Assembly (NCBI GenBank): GCA_013362785.1
Contig: JABFVM010000430.1
Location: forward strand, 1-50,768
DNA: 50,768 bases
Origin: Streptomyces sp.
GTDB lineage: Bacteria; Actinomycetota; Actinomycetes; Streptomycetales; Streptomycetaceae
Direction: 5' to 3'
In this document: one piece after another, positions 14,207-21,883 of the stretch
How positions within the stretch are numbered: position 1 is the first letter of the stretch
How the letters are laid out: every line of letters starts with the position of its first letter
Notes under the pieces: generated by a model
Databases searched by the model: none
What the model was told of the DNA's origin: nothing
What the model saw: the letters and a program-made list of their open reading frames with translations, nothing else
Position numbers and translations under genes: made by a program

Positions 14207-15168
14207 CGGCGATCCGGGCCGAGGGCCTCTACGCGTACTACGGCACCACACCAGCCGTCAACGGCCTCGACCTGACGGTGCCCGACGGCGCGACGTTCGG
14301 CTTCCTGGGGCCGAACGGCGCCGGCAAGACGACCACCATCAGCATGCTCACCACACTGCTCAAGCCCACTGCGGGCCGGGCGCAGGTGGCAGGCTTCGAC
14401 GTGGCGACCCGGCCCGCCGAGGTCCGCCGGCGGATCGGCATCGTCTTCCAGGAGTCGACGCTCGACCTGGATCTCACCGCGGTCGAGAACCTCCGCTTCC
14501 AGGGTGACCTGTGCGGGCTCGGCCGCCGCGAGGCGCGCGGTGCCATCTCCGGGATGCTCGACATGATGGAGCTGTCCGAGCGCGGCAACACTCCCGTACG
14601 GCAGTTCTCCACCGGCCTCCGCCGCCGTCTGGAGATCGCCCGCGGCCTGCTCGGCTCCCCCCGGATCCTCTTCCTCGACGAGCCGACCACCGGCCTCGAC
14701 ACGCAGACCCGCGCGGCCGTCTGGGAGCACCTGGACAGACTGCGGCGGGAACAGGGCATCACGGTCTTCTTCACCACGCACCAACTGGACGAGGCCGAGC
14801 ACTGCGACCGGATCGCGATCTTCGACCGGGGCAAGGTGATCACCGAGGGTTCGCCGGCGGAGCTGAAGTCCATCATCGGAGCCGATCTCGTCACGCTGCG
14901 CACGGAGGACGATCCGCGCGCCGTGGATGCCCTGTCCGACCGCTTCGGTCTGTCGGCGGAGCTCGCCCCCGAGGGACTGCGTCTGCGGGTCTCGAACGGC
15001 GCGGGCCTGGTGCCGCGGCTGTGCACCGGACTGGGCCTGACCGTGCGCTCGGTCACCGTCACTTCGCCGACGCTCGACGACGTCTTCCTGCACCACACCG
15101 GGACCGCCATCAGGGACAACGGGACGAACACCCGCACGCTCAGCAACATCGGGGAGGGAATGCGATGA
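14203..15168 (+). CDS. ABC transporter ATP-binding protein (DrrA-like, lasso operon)
   Basis: 321 residues from ATG 14203 (ATGA with B2). Walker A is GPNGAGKTT, Q-loop FQEST, signature FSTGLRRRLEIARG, Walker B ILFLDEP, H-loop FTTHQ. The C-terminal domain has the DrrA-type tail (SPTLDDVFLHHTG). The DrrA/B class exports antibiotics. As it sits inside the coupled operon, it should secrete the mature lasso peptide or confer self-protection. It pairs with the permease that follows. Confidence 0.94.
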   Translation: MTAIRAEGLYAYYGTTPAVNGLDLTVPDGATFGFLGPNGAGKTTTISMLTTLLKPTAGRAQVAGFDVATRPAEVRRRIGIVFQESTLDLDLTAVENLRFQGDLCGLGRREARGAISGMLDMMELSERGNTPVRQFSTGLRRRLEIARGLLGSPRILFLDEPTTGLDTQTRAAVWEHLDRLRREQGITVFFTTHQLDEAEHCDRIAIFDRGKVITEGSPAELKSIIGADLVTLRTEDDPRAVDALSDRFGLSAELAPEGLRLRVSNGAGLVPRLCTGLGLTVRSVTVTSPTLDDVFLHHTGTAIRDNGTNTRTLSNIGEGMR

Positions 15169-16037
15169 GCCGGACCGACACCATGTCGGCCCCGACCGAC
15201 AGCAAGACGACTCCGGCCGGGTTCCCCGCCGACCGGCCGGGGAACGCTCTCAGGCCGTTCACGCTGCTCTGGCGGCGGGAGATGACGCGGCTGCGGCACA
15301 ACCCGCTACGCCTTGCCATGGGCCTGGTGACGCCGCTGCTGTTCCTCGTCGTCCTCGGCACGGGCCTCGACGCGGCGTCCTCCAGCCTCGGCAAGGCGCA
15401 GTTGAACGACTACCGGGCCTACCTCTTCCCCGGCACGCTGGTCATGTCCGTGCAGGCCCCGGCGATCGCGGTCGGTATCTCGCTCGTGTGGGACCGCCGG
15501 CTCGGCATGCTCCGCCAGATGCTCGTCTCGCCGTTCCCGCGATCCAGCATCGTCCTCGGCCTCGCGGTCGGCGGAGCCACCACGGGCGGGATCTACGGCC
15601 TCATGCTCCTGTCGGTCGGGGGCATCGCGAGCATCCGGTACACGCCGATGCTGCTGGTCGTACTGCTGGAGATGCTGCTCGTCTCGCTGATGTTCACCGC
15701 GCTCGGTCTGCTCGCCGCGGTCACGATCCGGCAGGTCGACACCTTCCAGATCGTGGTGAACCTCAGTCTGATGCCGCTGATGTTCTTCTCCGGCGCGATG
15801 TTCCCGCCGAACGGGCTGCCGGGCTGGCTCGACGCGGTGGTCAAACTGAATCCACTCACCTACGGCGTCGACGCTGTCCGCCGGACCCTGCCCGGTCCCG
15901 ACATCCTCACCTCGGAGCAGACCCGCCTGATGCTCGGTGACTGGCACCCGCCCGTGATCGCGGAACTGGGCCTGCTGGCCGCCCTCACCGCCGTCGCGCT
16001 CGGCCTGGCCACGTACCGGTTCTCCCGTACGCAGTGA
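15165..16037 (+). CDS. ABC transporter permease (DrrB-like, lasso operon)
   Basis: 290 residues from ATG 15165 (ATGA with the ATPase). A Thr/Ser-rich cytoplasmic lead of about 35 residues is followed by six transmembrane helices. The family segment VWDRRLGMLRQMLVSPFPRS lies between helices 2 and 3, and FFSGAMFPPNGLPGWLDAVV before helix 6. It is the membrane partner of the ATPase at 14203. The MauE-like gene start follows closely. Confidence 0.94.
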   Translation: MSRTDTMSAPTDSKTTPAGFPADRPGNALRPFTLLWRREMTRLRHNPLRLAMGLVTPLLFLVVLGTGLDAASSSLGKAQLNDYRAYLFPGTLVMSVQAPAIAVGISLVWDRRLGMLRQMLVSPFPRSSIVLGLAVGGATTGGIYGLMLLSVGGIASIRYTPMLLVVLLEMLLVSLMFTALGLLAAVTIRQVDTFQIVVNLSLMPLMFFSGAMFPPNGLPGWLDAVVKLNPLTYGVDAVRRTLPGPDILTSEQTRLMLGDWHPPVIAELGLLAALTAVALGLATYRFSRTQ

Positions 16038-16057
16038 GCAGGAGGGGAGTTCACGCG

Positions 16058-16531
16058 GTGCGTGTCACGAAGACATGGATGGGGACCGCGGCACGGCTGC
16101 TGCTGGCGGTGGTCCTGAGTTACGCCGGCCTGGTGAAGATCCAGGACCTCACCGAGGCCGGCCGCACGGTCGCCCTTTACCGGATCGTGCCCGAGGACTC
16201 CGCCCAACTCGTCGGCGGCGTCCTGCCGTTCATCGAGCTGGCGCTCGCCCTGCTCCTGGTCGTCGGGCTGGCCACCAGGGCGGTGGCGGTCGCCACGGCC
16301 GTGCTGATGGTGACCTACATCGCCGCCATTGCCTCGGTCTGGGCACGGGGACTGTCCATCGACTGCGGCTGCTTCAGCAGCGGAGGCAGCGTCACAAGCG
16401 GAGCGGAGCGCGGCTACGTCATCGACATCGCGCGCGACTTGGCCTTCCTCGGTGCTGCTGTCCTTCTGATCTGGAATCCGCGAACTCGGTATGCGCTGGA
16501 CCGCTGGGTCCTGGATACGAAGGAGCGATAG
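16058..16531 (+). CDS. MauE/DoxX-like membrane protein for disulfide formation
   Basis: 157 residues from GTG 16058, chosen because GGAGGGGAG (16041-16049) lies eight bases upstream; GTG 16034 is in frame but has no RBS. Four transmembrane helices are seen. The motif IDCGCFSSGG (Cys103 and Cys105) is the redox pair characteristic of MauE-family proteins, which cooperate with periplasmic thioredoxin-like partners in disulfide chemistry. The DsbA-like gene follows with a 2-bp gap. In the MS-271 cluster equivalent oxidoreductase genes accompany the precursor; here they should help form the two disulfides of the peptide. Confidence 0.88.
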   Translation: MRVTKTWMGTAARLLLAVVLSYAGLVKIQDLTEAGRTVALYRIVPEDSAQLVGGVLPFIELALALLLVVGLATRAVAVATAVLMVTYIAAIASVWARGLSIDCGCFSSGGSVTSGAERGYVIDIARDLAFLGAAVLLIWNPRTRYALDRWVLDTKER

Positions 16532-16533
16532 GC

Positions 16534-17286
16534 ATGCAGCCAACGGAATCGCAGTCAACCGACCTGCAGTCAACGGACGTCATGGTGCGGGAGATGGTCC
16601 GGAAGCGGCACCGGCGGCGGCGCACCCTGCTGGTGTCGCTGGTAGCCGTGGTCGTGGTGACCGGCGCCGCGCTGGTCGGCGCCGGCCTCGTCCGGGCGAA
16701 CAACACAGCGCCGGACAAGGTACCGAACCGCGTCCCCGCCGACGTGGCCGACGACAAGGCAGGGCTCGCCGCCTCCACCGGCGAGGTACGCGTCGATCTC
16801 TACCTCGACTACCTCTGCCCCGAATGCCGCAACACCGAAAAGGCGCTGGCCCCGGAACTGGAGAGGCTGAAGGCGAGCGGCGACGTGAGCGTCGTCTACC
16901 ACCCGGTCACCTTCCTGGACGACCGCAGCAGCCCCGGGGGCTACTCGACCCGGGCAGCCTCCGCAGCTGCCTGCGCGGCGGACCGGGGCAGGTTCGAGCA
17001 GTACTCCGCGGTGCTTTTCAGCGAGCAGCCCGCGGAGGGCGGGCCCGGTCTCAGCGAGGACCGGCTGATCACCGCGGGCCGGGACGCGGGAATCACCGGC
17101 GACGCCTTCGAGAACTGCGTCCGGGACGGGACGTACACCCCTTGGGTGACGTACGTCTCGGAGGTCGCCGCCTCCCGCAAGGTCGCGCTGACCCCGACCG
17201 TCATGGTGAATGGCGAACGCGTCGAGGTCACCGGATCGGACGCGGCCGCCTCGCTCACCCGCGCGGTGGCGGAGGCCCGGCGATGA
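16534..17286 (+). CDS. Membrane-anchored DsbA-like thiol-disulfide oxidoreductase
   Basis: 250 residues from ATG 16534 (RBS AGGAGC overlaps the previous stop). A basic cytoplasmic stretch (23-30) and one transmembrane helix (31-53) place the rest outside the cell. The DsbA/thioredoxin-like domain has the active site CPEC at Cys95-Cys98 (DYLCPECRN), the cis-Pro context ALTPTVMVNG, and a helical insertion with two further Cys. It most likely oxidises the secreted lasso peptide (pairs 1-13 and 7-19), recharged by the MauE-like protein. An ATGA overlap leads into the epimerase gene. Confidence 0.92.
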   Translation: MQPTESQSTDLQSTDVMVREMVRKRHRRRRTLLVSLVAVVVVTGAALVGAGLVRANNTAPDKVPNRVPADVADDKAGLAASTGEVRVDLYLDYLCPECRNTEKALAPELERLKASGDVSVVYHPVTFLDDRSSPGGYSTRAASAAACAADRGRFEQYSAVLFSEQPAEGGPGLSEDRLITAGRDAGITGDAFENCVRDGTYTPWVTYVSEVAASRKVALTPTVMVNGERVEVTGSDAAASLTRAVAEARR

Positions 17287-18605
17287 CACGGCTGACCGTG
17301 GCGCTCTCCGGAGACTGCATGGCGACCCGGGGAGCGCTGATCACGGCCGACCCCGCAGCCGCCGAACTCCGCGACGTGCTGTACGCCGCGGACTTCGCCT
17401 TCACCAACCTGGAGGTCGTCCCCACCGGCGGACGGGGGCATCCGGTGCACAACGCGGCGAGCGGCGGCGGCCTGATCGCGGATCCCGGCGTGATCGACGA
17501 GATCGTGGCAGCGGGCTTCACGGTGCTCGGCTGCGCGAACAACCACGCGCTGGACCTGGGCGTCGGTGGCGTGCTGGACACCGTGGACCTGCTGAACACG
17601 AAGCGGATCCCCTTCTCCGGGATCGGCGCCGACCTCACCGCCGCCCGGCGACCGGTCTACGTCGATCGGCCCGGCGGCAGCCTGGCCGTGATCTCGTGCA
17701 GCTCGACGTTCCTGCCCGGGCAGGAAGCGGCCGCCCCGTCACCGGACCTGCCGGGCCGACCCGGCCTGAACCCGCTGCGGCACAGCGCGACCCTGCACGT
17801 GACACCTGCTCAGCTGGACCTGCTCCGGGAGATCGACGGCGAGACGGGACTACGGGCCCGGCGGGCCGAGGCGCGTATGCTGCTCGGCTTCGATCCCGCC
17901 ATGCCCTCGCCCGACCGGCTCACCCTGTTCGGCACGCGCTTCCAAGCCGCGGACACTCCTGGCTTCACCACGACGTGCGACCCGAAGGACCTCGACGAGA
18001 TCTCCCGGTGGGTGGCCGAGGCCCGCCGCCGCGCCGACCTCGTCATGGTCAGCGTGCACTCCCACGAGCCCGGCCCGACGCCGGAGATCCCCGGTGAGTT
18101 CCTTCGTGTGTTCGCCCACCGGATGATCGACGAGGGTGCGGACATCGTGATCGGACACGGCCCGCACCTGCTGCGCGGTGTGGAGCTCCACCGGGGGAAA
18201 CCGATCTTCTACAGTCTGGGAAACATCGTCAGTCAGATCGAACTTGCCGACCGGGTCCCCGCAGAGGACTACGCGAAGGTCGCCGCGGGCGGACAACGCA
18301 CCCCGGGGCAGTACTTCGCCGAACTCAGCGCCCACGGCCGCCGGTTGTTCGCCCCGCACCGCCCCTACTGGCAGTCGCTCGTACCGGTGCTCACGTTCGA
18401 CGGCGGCGCGCTTGTCGGTGCCGCCCTCCACCCGGTCGACCTGGGCTTCGGTGAGCCGGTGCATCGCCGGGGCCGCCCGCGGGTGGCGGGTCCGGCCGAC
18501 GCCAAGGACATCCTCACCGACTTCGCCCGGCTCGCGGAGCCGTTCGGCACCACGGTCACGGTCGGGGCCACGGGGACGGGCGAGTTGGTGCTCGACGGAT
18601 CGTGA
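17283..18605 (+). CDS. mslH: MslH-like peptide epimerase (CapA/metallophosphatase fold)
   Basis: 440 residues from ATG 17283. Metallophosphatase-like motifs are present: SGDCMATRG (Asp11), TNLEV, GCANNHALD (86-91), HSHE (259-262), GHGPH (291-295) and YSLGN. CapA-family proteins are usually linked to polyglutamate synthesis, but in the MS-271 pathway the homologue MslH is a metal-dependent epimerase converting the C-terminal L-Trp of the precursor to D-Trp. As I recall, its acid/base pair is Asp11 and His295, and both occur here at the same numbers. The core here also ends in Trp. It is the last gene of the coupled operon. Confidence 0.92.
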   Translation: MTRLTVALSGDCMATRGALITADPAAAELRDVLYAADFAFTNLEVVPTGGRGHPVHNAASGGGLIADPGVIDEIVAAGFTVLGCANNHALDLGVGGVLDTVDLLNTKRIPFSGIGADLTAARRPVYVDRPGGSLAVISCSSTFLPGQEAAAPSPDLPGRPGLNPLRHSATLHVTPAQLDLLREIDGETGLRARRAEARMLLGFDPAMPSPDRLTLFGTRFQAADTPGFTTTCDPKDLDEISRWVAEARRRADLVMVSVHSHEPGPTPEIPGEFLRVFAHRMIDEGADIVIGHGPHLLRGVELHRGKPIFYSLGNIVSQIELADRVPAEDYAKVAAGGQRTPGQYFAELSAHGRRLFAPHRPYWQSLVPVLTFDGGALVGAALHPVDLGFGEPVHRRGRPRVAGPADAKDILTDFARLAEPFGTTVTVGATGTGELVLDGS

Positions 18606-18695
18606 CGGCAGAAGCCCTGCGGAAGCAGTTGAAGACATGGCATTGCTAAAATCGCGGAACTCGATGGCCCGATGAGCAGCTGCGAGGAATGCGGA

Positions 18696-19370
18696 ATGGC
18701 CGAGGCGGTCCGGGTACTGATCGCGGACGATCAGGCGTTGCTGCGCGGGAGCTTCCGTGTCCTCGTCGACTCGACTGCGGGAATGGAGACGATCGGCGAG
18801 GCGGCCGACGGCGCCGAGGCGGTGGAACTCGCCCGGGAACTCGAACCGGATGTCGTCCTGATGGATCTGCGGATGCCGGTCATGGACGGTATCGCGGCCA
18901 CACGAGAGATCTGCTCCGACGAGACGCTGGCCGGTGTGCGGGTACTGGCCCTCACGATGTTCGACATGGACGAATACGTCTACCCGGCACTTCAGGCGGG
19001 CGCGAGTGGATTCATGCTCAAGGACGCTTCACCGGCCGACCTGGTCGCAGGCATTCGCGTCATCGCCACCGGCGAGGGGGTACTGGCGCCCACCGTCACG
19101 CGCCGCCTCATCGCGAACTTCTCCCGCAAGGACGAGGCGTCCCGCCCGGCCCCGCGGCTCGTCGGGCTCACCAGGCGGGAACAGGAGGTGCTCGTGCTGA
19201 TCGCGAACGGACTGTCGAACGCCGAGATTTCCCGGCAACTGGTGATCAGCCTGCCCACCGTGAAAACCCATGTGAGCAGCCTCCTGTCGAAGCTTCACGC
19301 CCGCGACCGCGCCCAACTGGTCATCATCGCCTACGAAAGCGGCCTCGCCGAGCGAGGGATGCCGACCTGA
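18696..19370 (+). CDS. NarL/FixJ-family response regulator of the lasso cluster
   Basis: 224 residues from ATG 18696, chosen because GAGGA (18684-18688) lies seven bases upstream; ATG 18672 is in frame but lacks one. The receiver is complete: DD at 11-12, phospho-acceptor Asp57 (VVLMDLRMP), Thr87 and Lys109. The LuxR-type helix-turn-helix (LTRREQEVLVLIANGLSNAE, then PTVKTHVSSLLSKL) lies in the C-terminal third. A TAAAAT box at 18647-18652 may give it its own promoter in the 90-bp gap after the epimerase gene. NarL regulators pair with HisKA_3 kinases, so the kinase at 8470 is the expected partner. Confidence 0.93.
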   Translation: MAEAVRVLIADDQALLRGSFRVLVDSTAGMETIGEAADGAEAVELARELEPDVVLMDLRMPVMDGIAATREICSDETLAGVRVLALTMFDMDEYVYPALQAGASGFMLKDASPADLVAGIRVIATGEGVLAPTVTRRLIANFSRKDEASRPAPRLVGLTRREQEVLVLIANGLSNAEISRQLVISLPTVKTHVSSLLSKLHARDRAQLVIIAYESGLAERGMPT

Positions 19371-19385
19371 CGACCGCGCGCTGCG

Positions 19386-20123
19386 TCAGAGTGCGTCGAC
19401 GGCGCTCACCTTCCACCCATCGTCCGTCCGCGACATCGTCATCCGCACCCGGTTCAGGTCCACCCGCGAACCCGAGACCTGGGTGCTCTCGGTGACCTGG
19501 TTGACGAAGAGGAGGAGCACGACCTTGTCCGGCGAGGCCGAGACGACGGAGGCGGCCGGGGAAGCGCCGGAGGCGGGGGCGGCGATCGTCGCCTTCACCA
19601 CGCCGTGGTACTTCACGGCCGTCGGGCCGACCACGGTCTTCGTGGTCTTCCCGTACTCGTCGCGGAAGTCGCCGGTCAGATGGGTGCGGGCCGTCGCGAA
19701 GTCCCGGTCCAGGTGGCGGTAGTCGTACGACAGGACCGCCGGGGCCGCCTTCCGCGCCGCCGCGACCGCCTCCGCCCGGGCGCTCTCCGTCAGGTGTCCG
19801 TCCCGGTACTGCCACCCCAGTACGGCCGCCGCCGCCAGGCCCGCCGCGAGCAGGACGGTGAGCAGTGCCGTGAACAGCCTTCGGTGGCGGGGCGTGTCCT
19901 GCTCTTCCCGCACGTCCTCGTCGAAGGTCTCCGGTGACGGCTCCGGCGGGTCGGTCCAGCCGTTCTTCGGGGCGTCGATGAGCACGGTGCGTCCGGCGAC
20001 CGTGGGATCCGGGTCCGGTTCGCGGTGGCCGCGTTCCGCTCGCTTCGCCGCCGCACGGGCCGCCGCCGTCATCGTGCGCCGGGTACTGGTGCCGGGGGCG
20101 CGGCCGGCCGTCGTCTTCGTCAT
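19386..20123 (-). CDS. Mce-associated membrane protein (distal gene of mce operon)
   Basis: 245 residues, ATG 20123 with GAGGAG eight bases upstream. A long basic and acidic cytoplasmic N-terminus (1-80) and one transmembrane helix (about 84-104) lead to an extracytoplasmic domain with YDYRHLDRDFATARTHLTGDF, the family segment of Mce-associated (Mas/Mam) proteins. Such proteins stabilise Mce complexes in mycobacteria (Mam/OmamA group). It is the last gene of the operon and starts 24 bases after the preceding Mas gene ends. It converges on the lasso-cluster regulator. Confidence 0.87.
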   Translation of the reverse strand: MTKTTAGRAPGTSTRRTMTAAARAAAKRAERGHREPDPDPTVAGRTVLIDAPKNGWTDPPEPSPETFDEDVREEQDTPRHRRLFTALLTVLLAAGLAAAAVLGWQYRDGHLTESARAEAVAAARKAAPAVLSYDYRHLDRDFATARTHLTGDFRDEYGKTTKTVVGPTAVKYHGVVKATIAAPASGASPAASVVSASPDKVVLLLFVNQVTESTQVSGSRVDLNRVRMTMSRTDDGWKVSAVDAL

Positions 20124-20147
20124 GGTCGTACTCCTCGTTGGTGCTTG

Positions 20148-20648
20148 TCAGCCGACGAACTCGACGTCCGACGTCAGCCAGCGGCCGTCCCGGTGGACCA
20201 GGTCGAGTTGGAGGCGGTATGTGCGTGCCTCGCCCTTCGGTACCGCCGTGTTGGTCACTTTGCTGTCGGCCACCACCAGGACGCGGGCCGAGTCGCCGTC
20301 GGAGCGGGCGATGCCCGCCTCCAGGACCTGGCCCTCGGAGACCGACTTGTTCGTCGCGACCAGCTGCGTCAACTGCCGCGTCTGTGCCGCGAACTGTTTC
20401 TTGAAGTCGCCGGTCGCGCCTGCCAGGACGTTCGCGCTGTCGCGGTCGTAGTGCCGGTAGTCGAGCGAGGTGAAGTTCAGTGCCGACTGGCGGGCCGCGG
20501 ACAGGATGTCCTGGCGGCGCCGGTCCGTCTCGTGTTGGTCGAGGAGGCCCAGGGAGAGGTAGATGGTCAGGGCTGTGCTGACGGTGGTCGCCGCCAGGAG
20601 GGCGGCCGTCAGTGTCCTCGGTCGCCTCAGCTTCGGCTTCAGCTTCAT
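20148..20648 (-). CDS. Mce-associated membrane protein
   Basis: 166 residues from ATG 20648, set by the ATGA overlap with the mceF-like stop; an upstream in-frame ATG at 20678 would overlap more and lacks an RBS. A basic N-terminus, one transmembrane helix (about 14-36) and an outer domain with SLDYRHYDRDSANVLAGATG, similar to the other Mas protein. The two adjacent paralogues probably sit beside the Mce hexamer. Ends in VEFVG. Confidence 0.86.
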   Translation of the reverse strand: MKLKPKLRRPRTLTAALLAATTVSTALTIYLSLGLLDQHETDRRRQDILSAARQSALNFTSLDYRHYDRDSANVLAGATGDFKKQFAAQTRQLTQLVATNKSVSEGQVLEAGIARSDGDSARVLVVADSKVTNTAVPKGEARTYRLQLDLVHRDGRWLTSDVEFVG

Positions 20649-21883
20649 GCCATGGGGCCAACGAGCAGCCATTGCCACGACTCCTTTCCGAACACGGCCC
20701 GCTGGCCGCCCGTCGTGCCGATCTTCAGGGCCCGTCCGTCCGGGCCGGTGGTGGTGCCGGTCTGTGGGTCGTAGGGGGTCACGTACGGCGCGTTCTGCGC
20801 GCCCCTCACCGATGACTGGCTGCCGCGCGGCAGCGAGCAGCGGGCGTCCTTGTTCGCCTCGCGGGTCTTGGTGTCGGAGGGATCGCGGCGCACCGTCCCG
20901 TAGCCCTGGGTGCAGGCCGGGGGATCGTCCGCGTTCACCACCATGCCGAAGTGGGTCGTGCCGTCGCCCGGGACCACCGTGTAGCTGCCCGCCACCATCA
21001 CCGGGAAGGTGACGAGGGCCTGTTCGACGCCGGGCAGCCGGGCCAGCGTCACCCGGCCGCCGCTGATCAGGTTGGCCAGCAGGACCGACAGGCGCGGGGA
21101 GAGCGACTTGAGCAGGGAGTTGACCTCCTGTGCCGCCGGTCTCGCGTTGCCGATCAGCTTGCGCAGGTCCCCGTCGCTGGCCTTCAACTGAGCCGACAGG
21201 GCCGCCAGATCGTGGGCGAAGGACTTGATCGACGAGCCCTGGTCCGCCTGTGTCTTCAGGACCTTCCGGGAGTCCTCGATCAGCGCGATCGTCTCCGGCA
21301 GCGCGTCCGACGCCGACTCCACCAGCTCGTTGCCCGAGTTCACCAGGCGGCTCAGGTCCGGGCCGGTTCCGGCGAAGGCCTCGCCCAGCTCGTCGACCGT
21401 CACCCGGAGGTCCTTCTTGCCGACCGAGTTGACCAGGCGGTCCAGGCTGAGGACCAGGTCGGTCGTCGGCAGCGGTACCCGGGTGTTCCGGCGCGGGATG
21501 CCGCTGCCGTCCAGCAGGTACGGGCCGTTGGACGTGCGCGGCTGCAGGTCGACGTACTGCTCGCCCACCGCCGAGCGGTTCGCCACCACGGCGAGGGTGT
21601 CCGCCGGGATGCGGGGCGCGTCGTCGTCCAGGTCCAGGGCGATCGACACCCCGTCCCTGCCTGTCAGGTGCAGCGCGCCCACCTTCCCCACCGGCACCCC
21701 GCGATAGGTCACCTCGGCGCCGGGGAAGACGCCCCCGGAGTCGGCGAAGTCGGCGCGGACCGTGTAGCCGCGGTCCAGGACGTCGTCCACCAGCCCCGTG
21801 TACTCGGCGCCCACGTACGACACGCCTACGGCGGTGAGGGTGGCGAAGGCCAGCAGTTGGGCCTTGACGGTACGGGTGATCAC
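20645..21883 (-). CDS. Mce-family substrate-binding protein, sixth gene (MceF position)
   Basis: 412 residues from GTG 21883 (GTGA overlap with the previous gene; the frame extends further but without RBS). One N-terminal transmembrane helix is followed by the MCE/MlaD domain (YTVRADFADSGGVFPGAEVT, then YRGVPVGKVGALH) and a long helical region, ending in a domain with two Cys. Mce proteins form a hexameric channel from the membrane outward that conducts lipids or sterols. The position as sixth gene matches MceF. Confidence 0.92.
   Translation of the reverse strand: MITRTVKAQLLAFATLTAVGVSYVGAEYTGLVDDVLDRGYTVRADFADSGGVFPGAEVTYRGVPVGKVGALHLTGRDGVSIALDLDDDAPRIPADTLAVVANRSAVGEQYVDLQPRTSNGPYLLDGSGIPRRNTRVPLPTTDLVLSLDRLVNSVGKKDLRVTVDELGEAFAGTGPDLSRLVNSGNELVESASDALPETIALIEDSRKVLKTQADQGSSIKSFAHDLAALSAQLKASDGDLRKLIGNARPAAQEVNSLLKSLSPRLSVLLANLISGGRVTLARLPGVEQALVTFPVMVAGSYTVVPGDGTTHFGMVVNADDPPACTQGYGTVRRDPSDTKTREANKDARCSLPRGSQSSVRGAQNAPYVTPYDPQTGTTTGPDGRALKIGTTGGQRAVFGKESWQWLLVGPMA

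Noticed and set aside
16034..16057. GTG 16034 as start of the MauE-like gene
   Set aside because: It overlaps the permease stop neatly, but the strong RBS at 16041-16049 points to GTG 16058.
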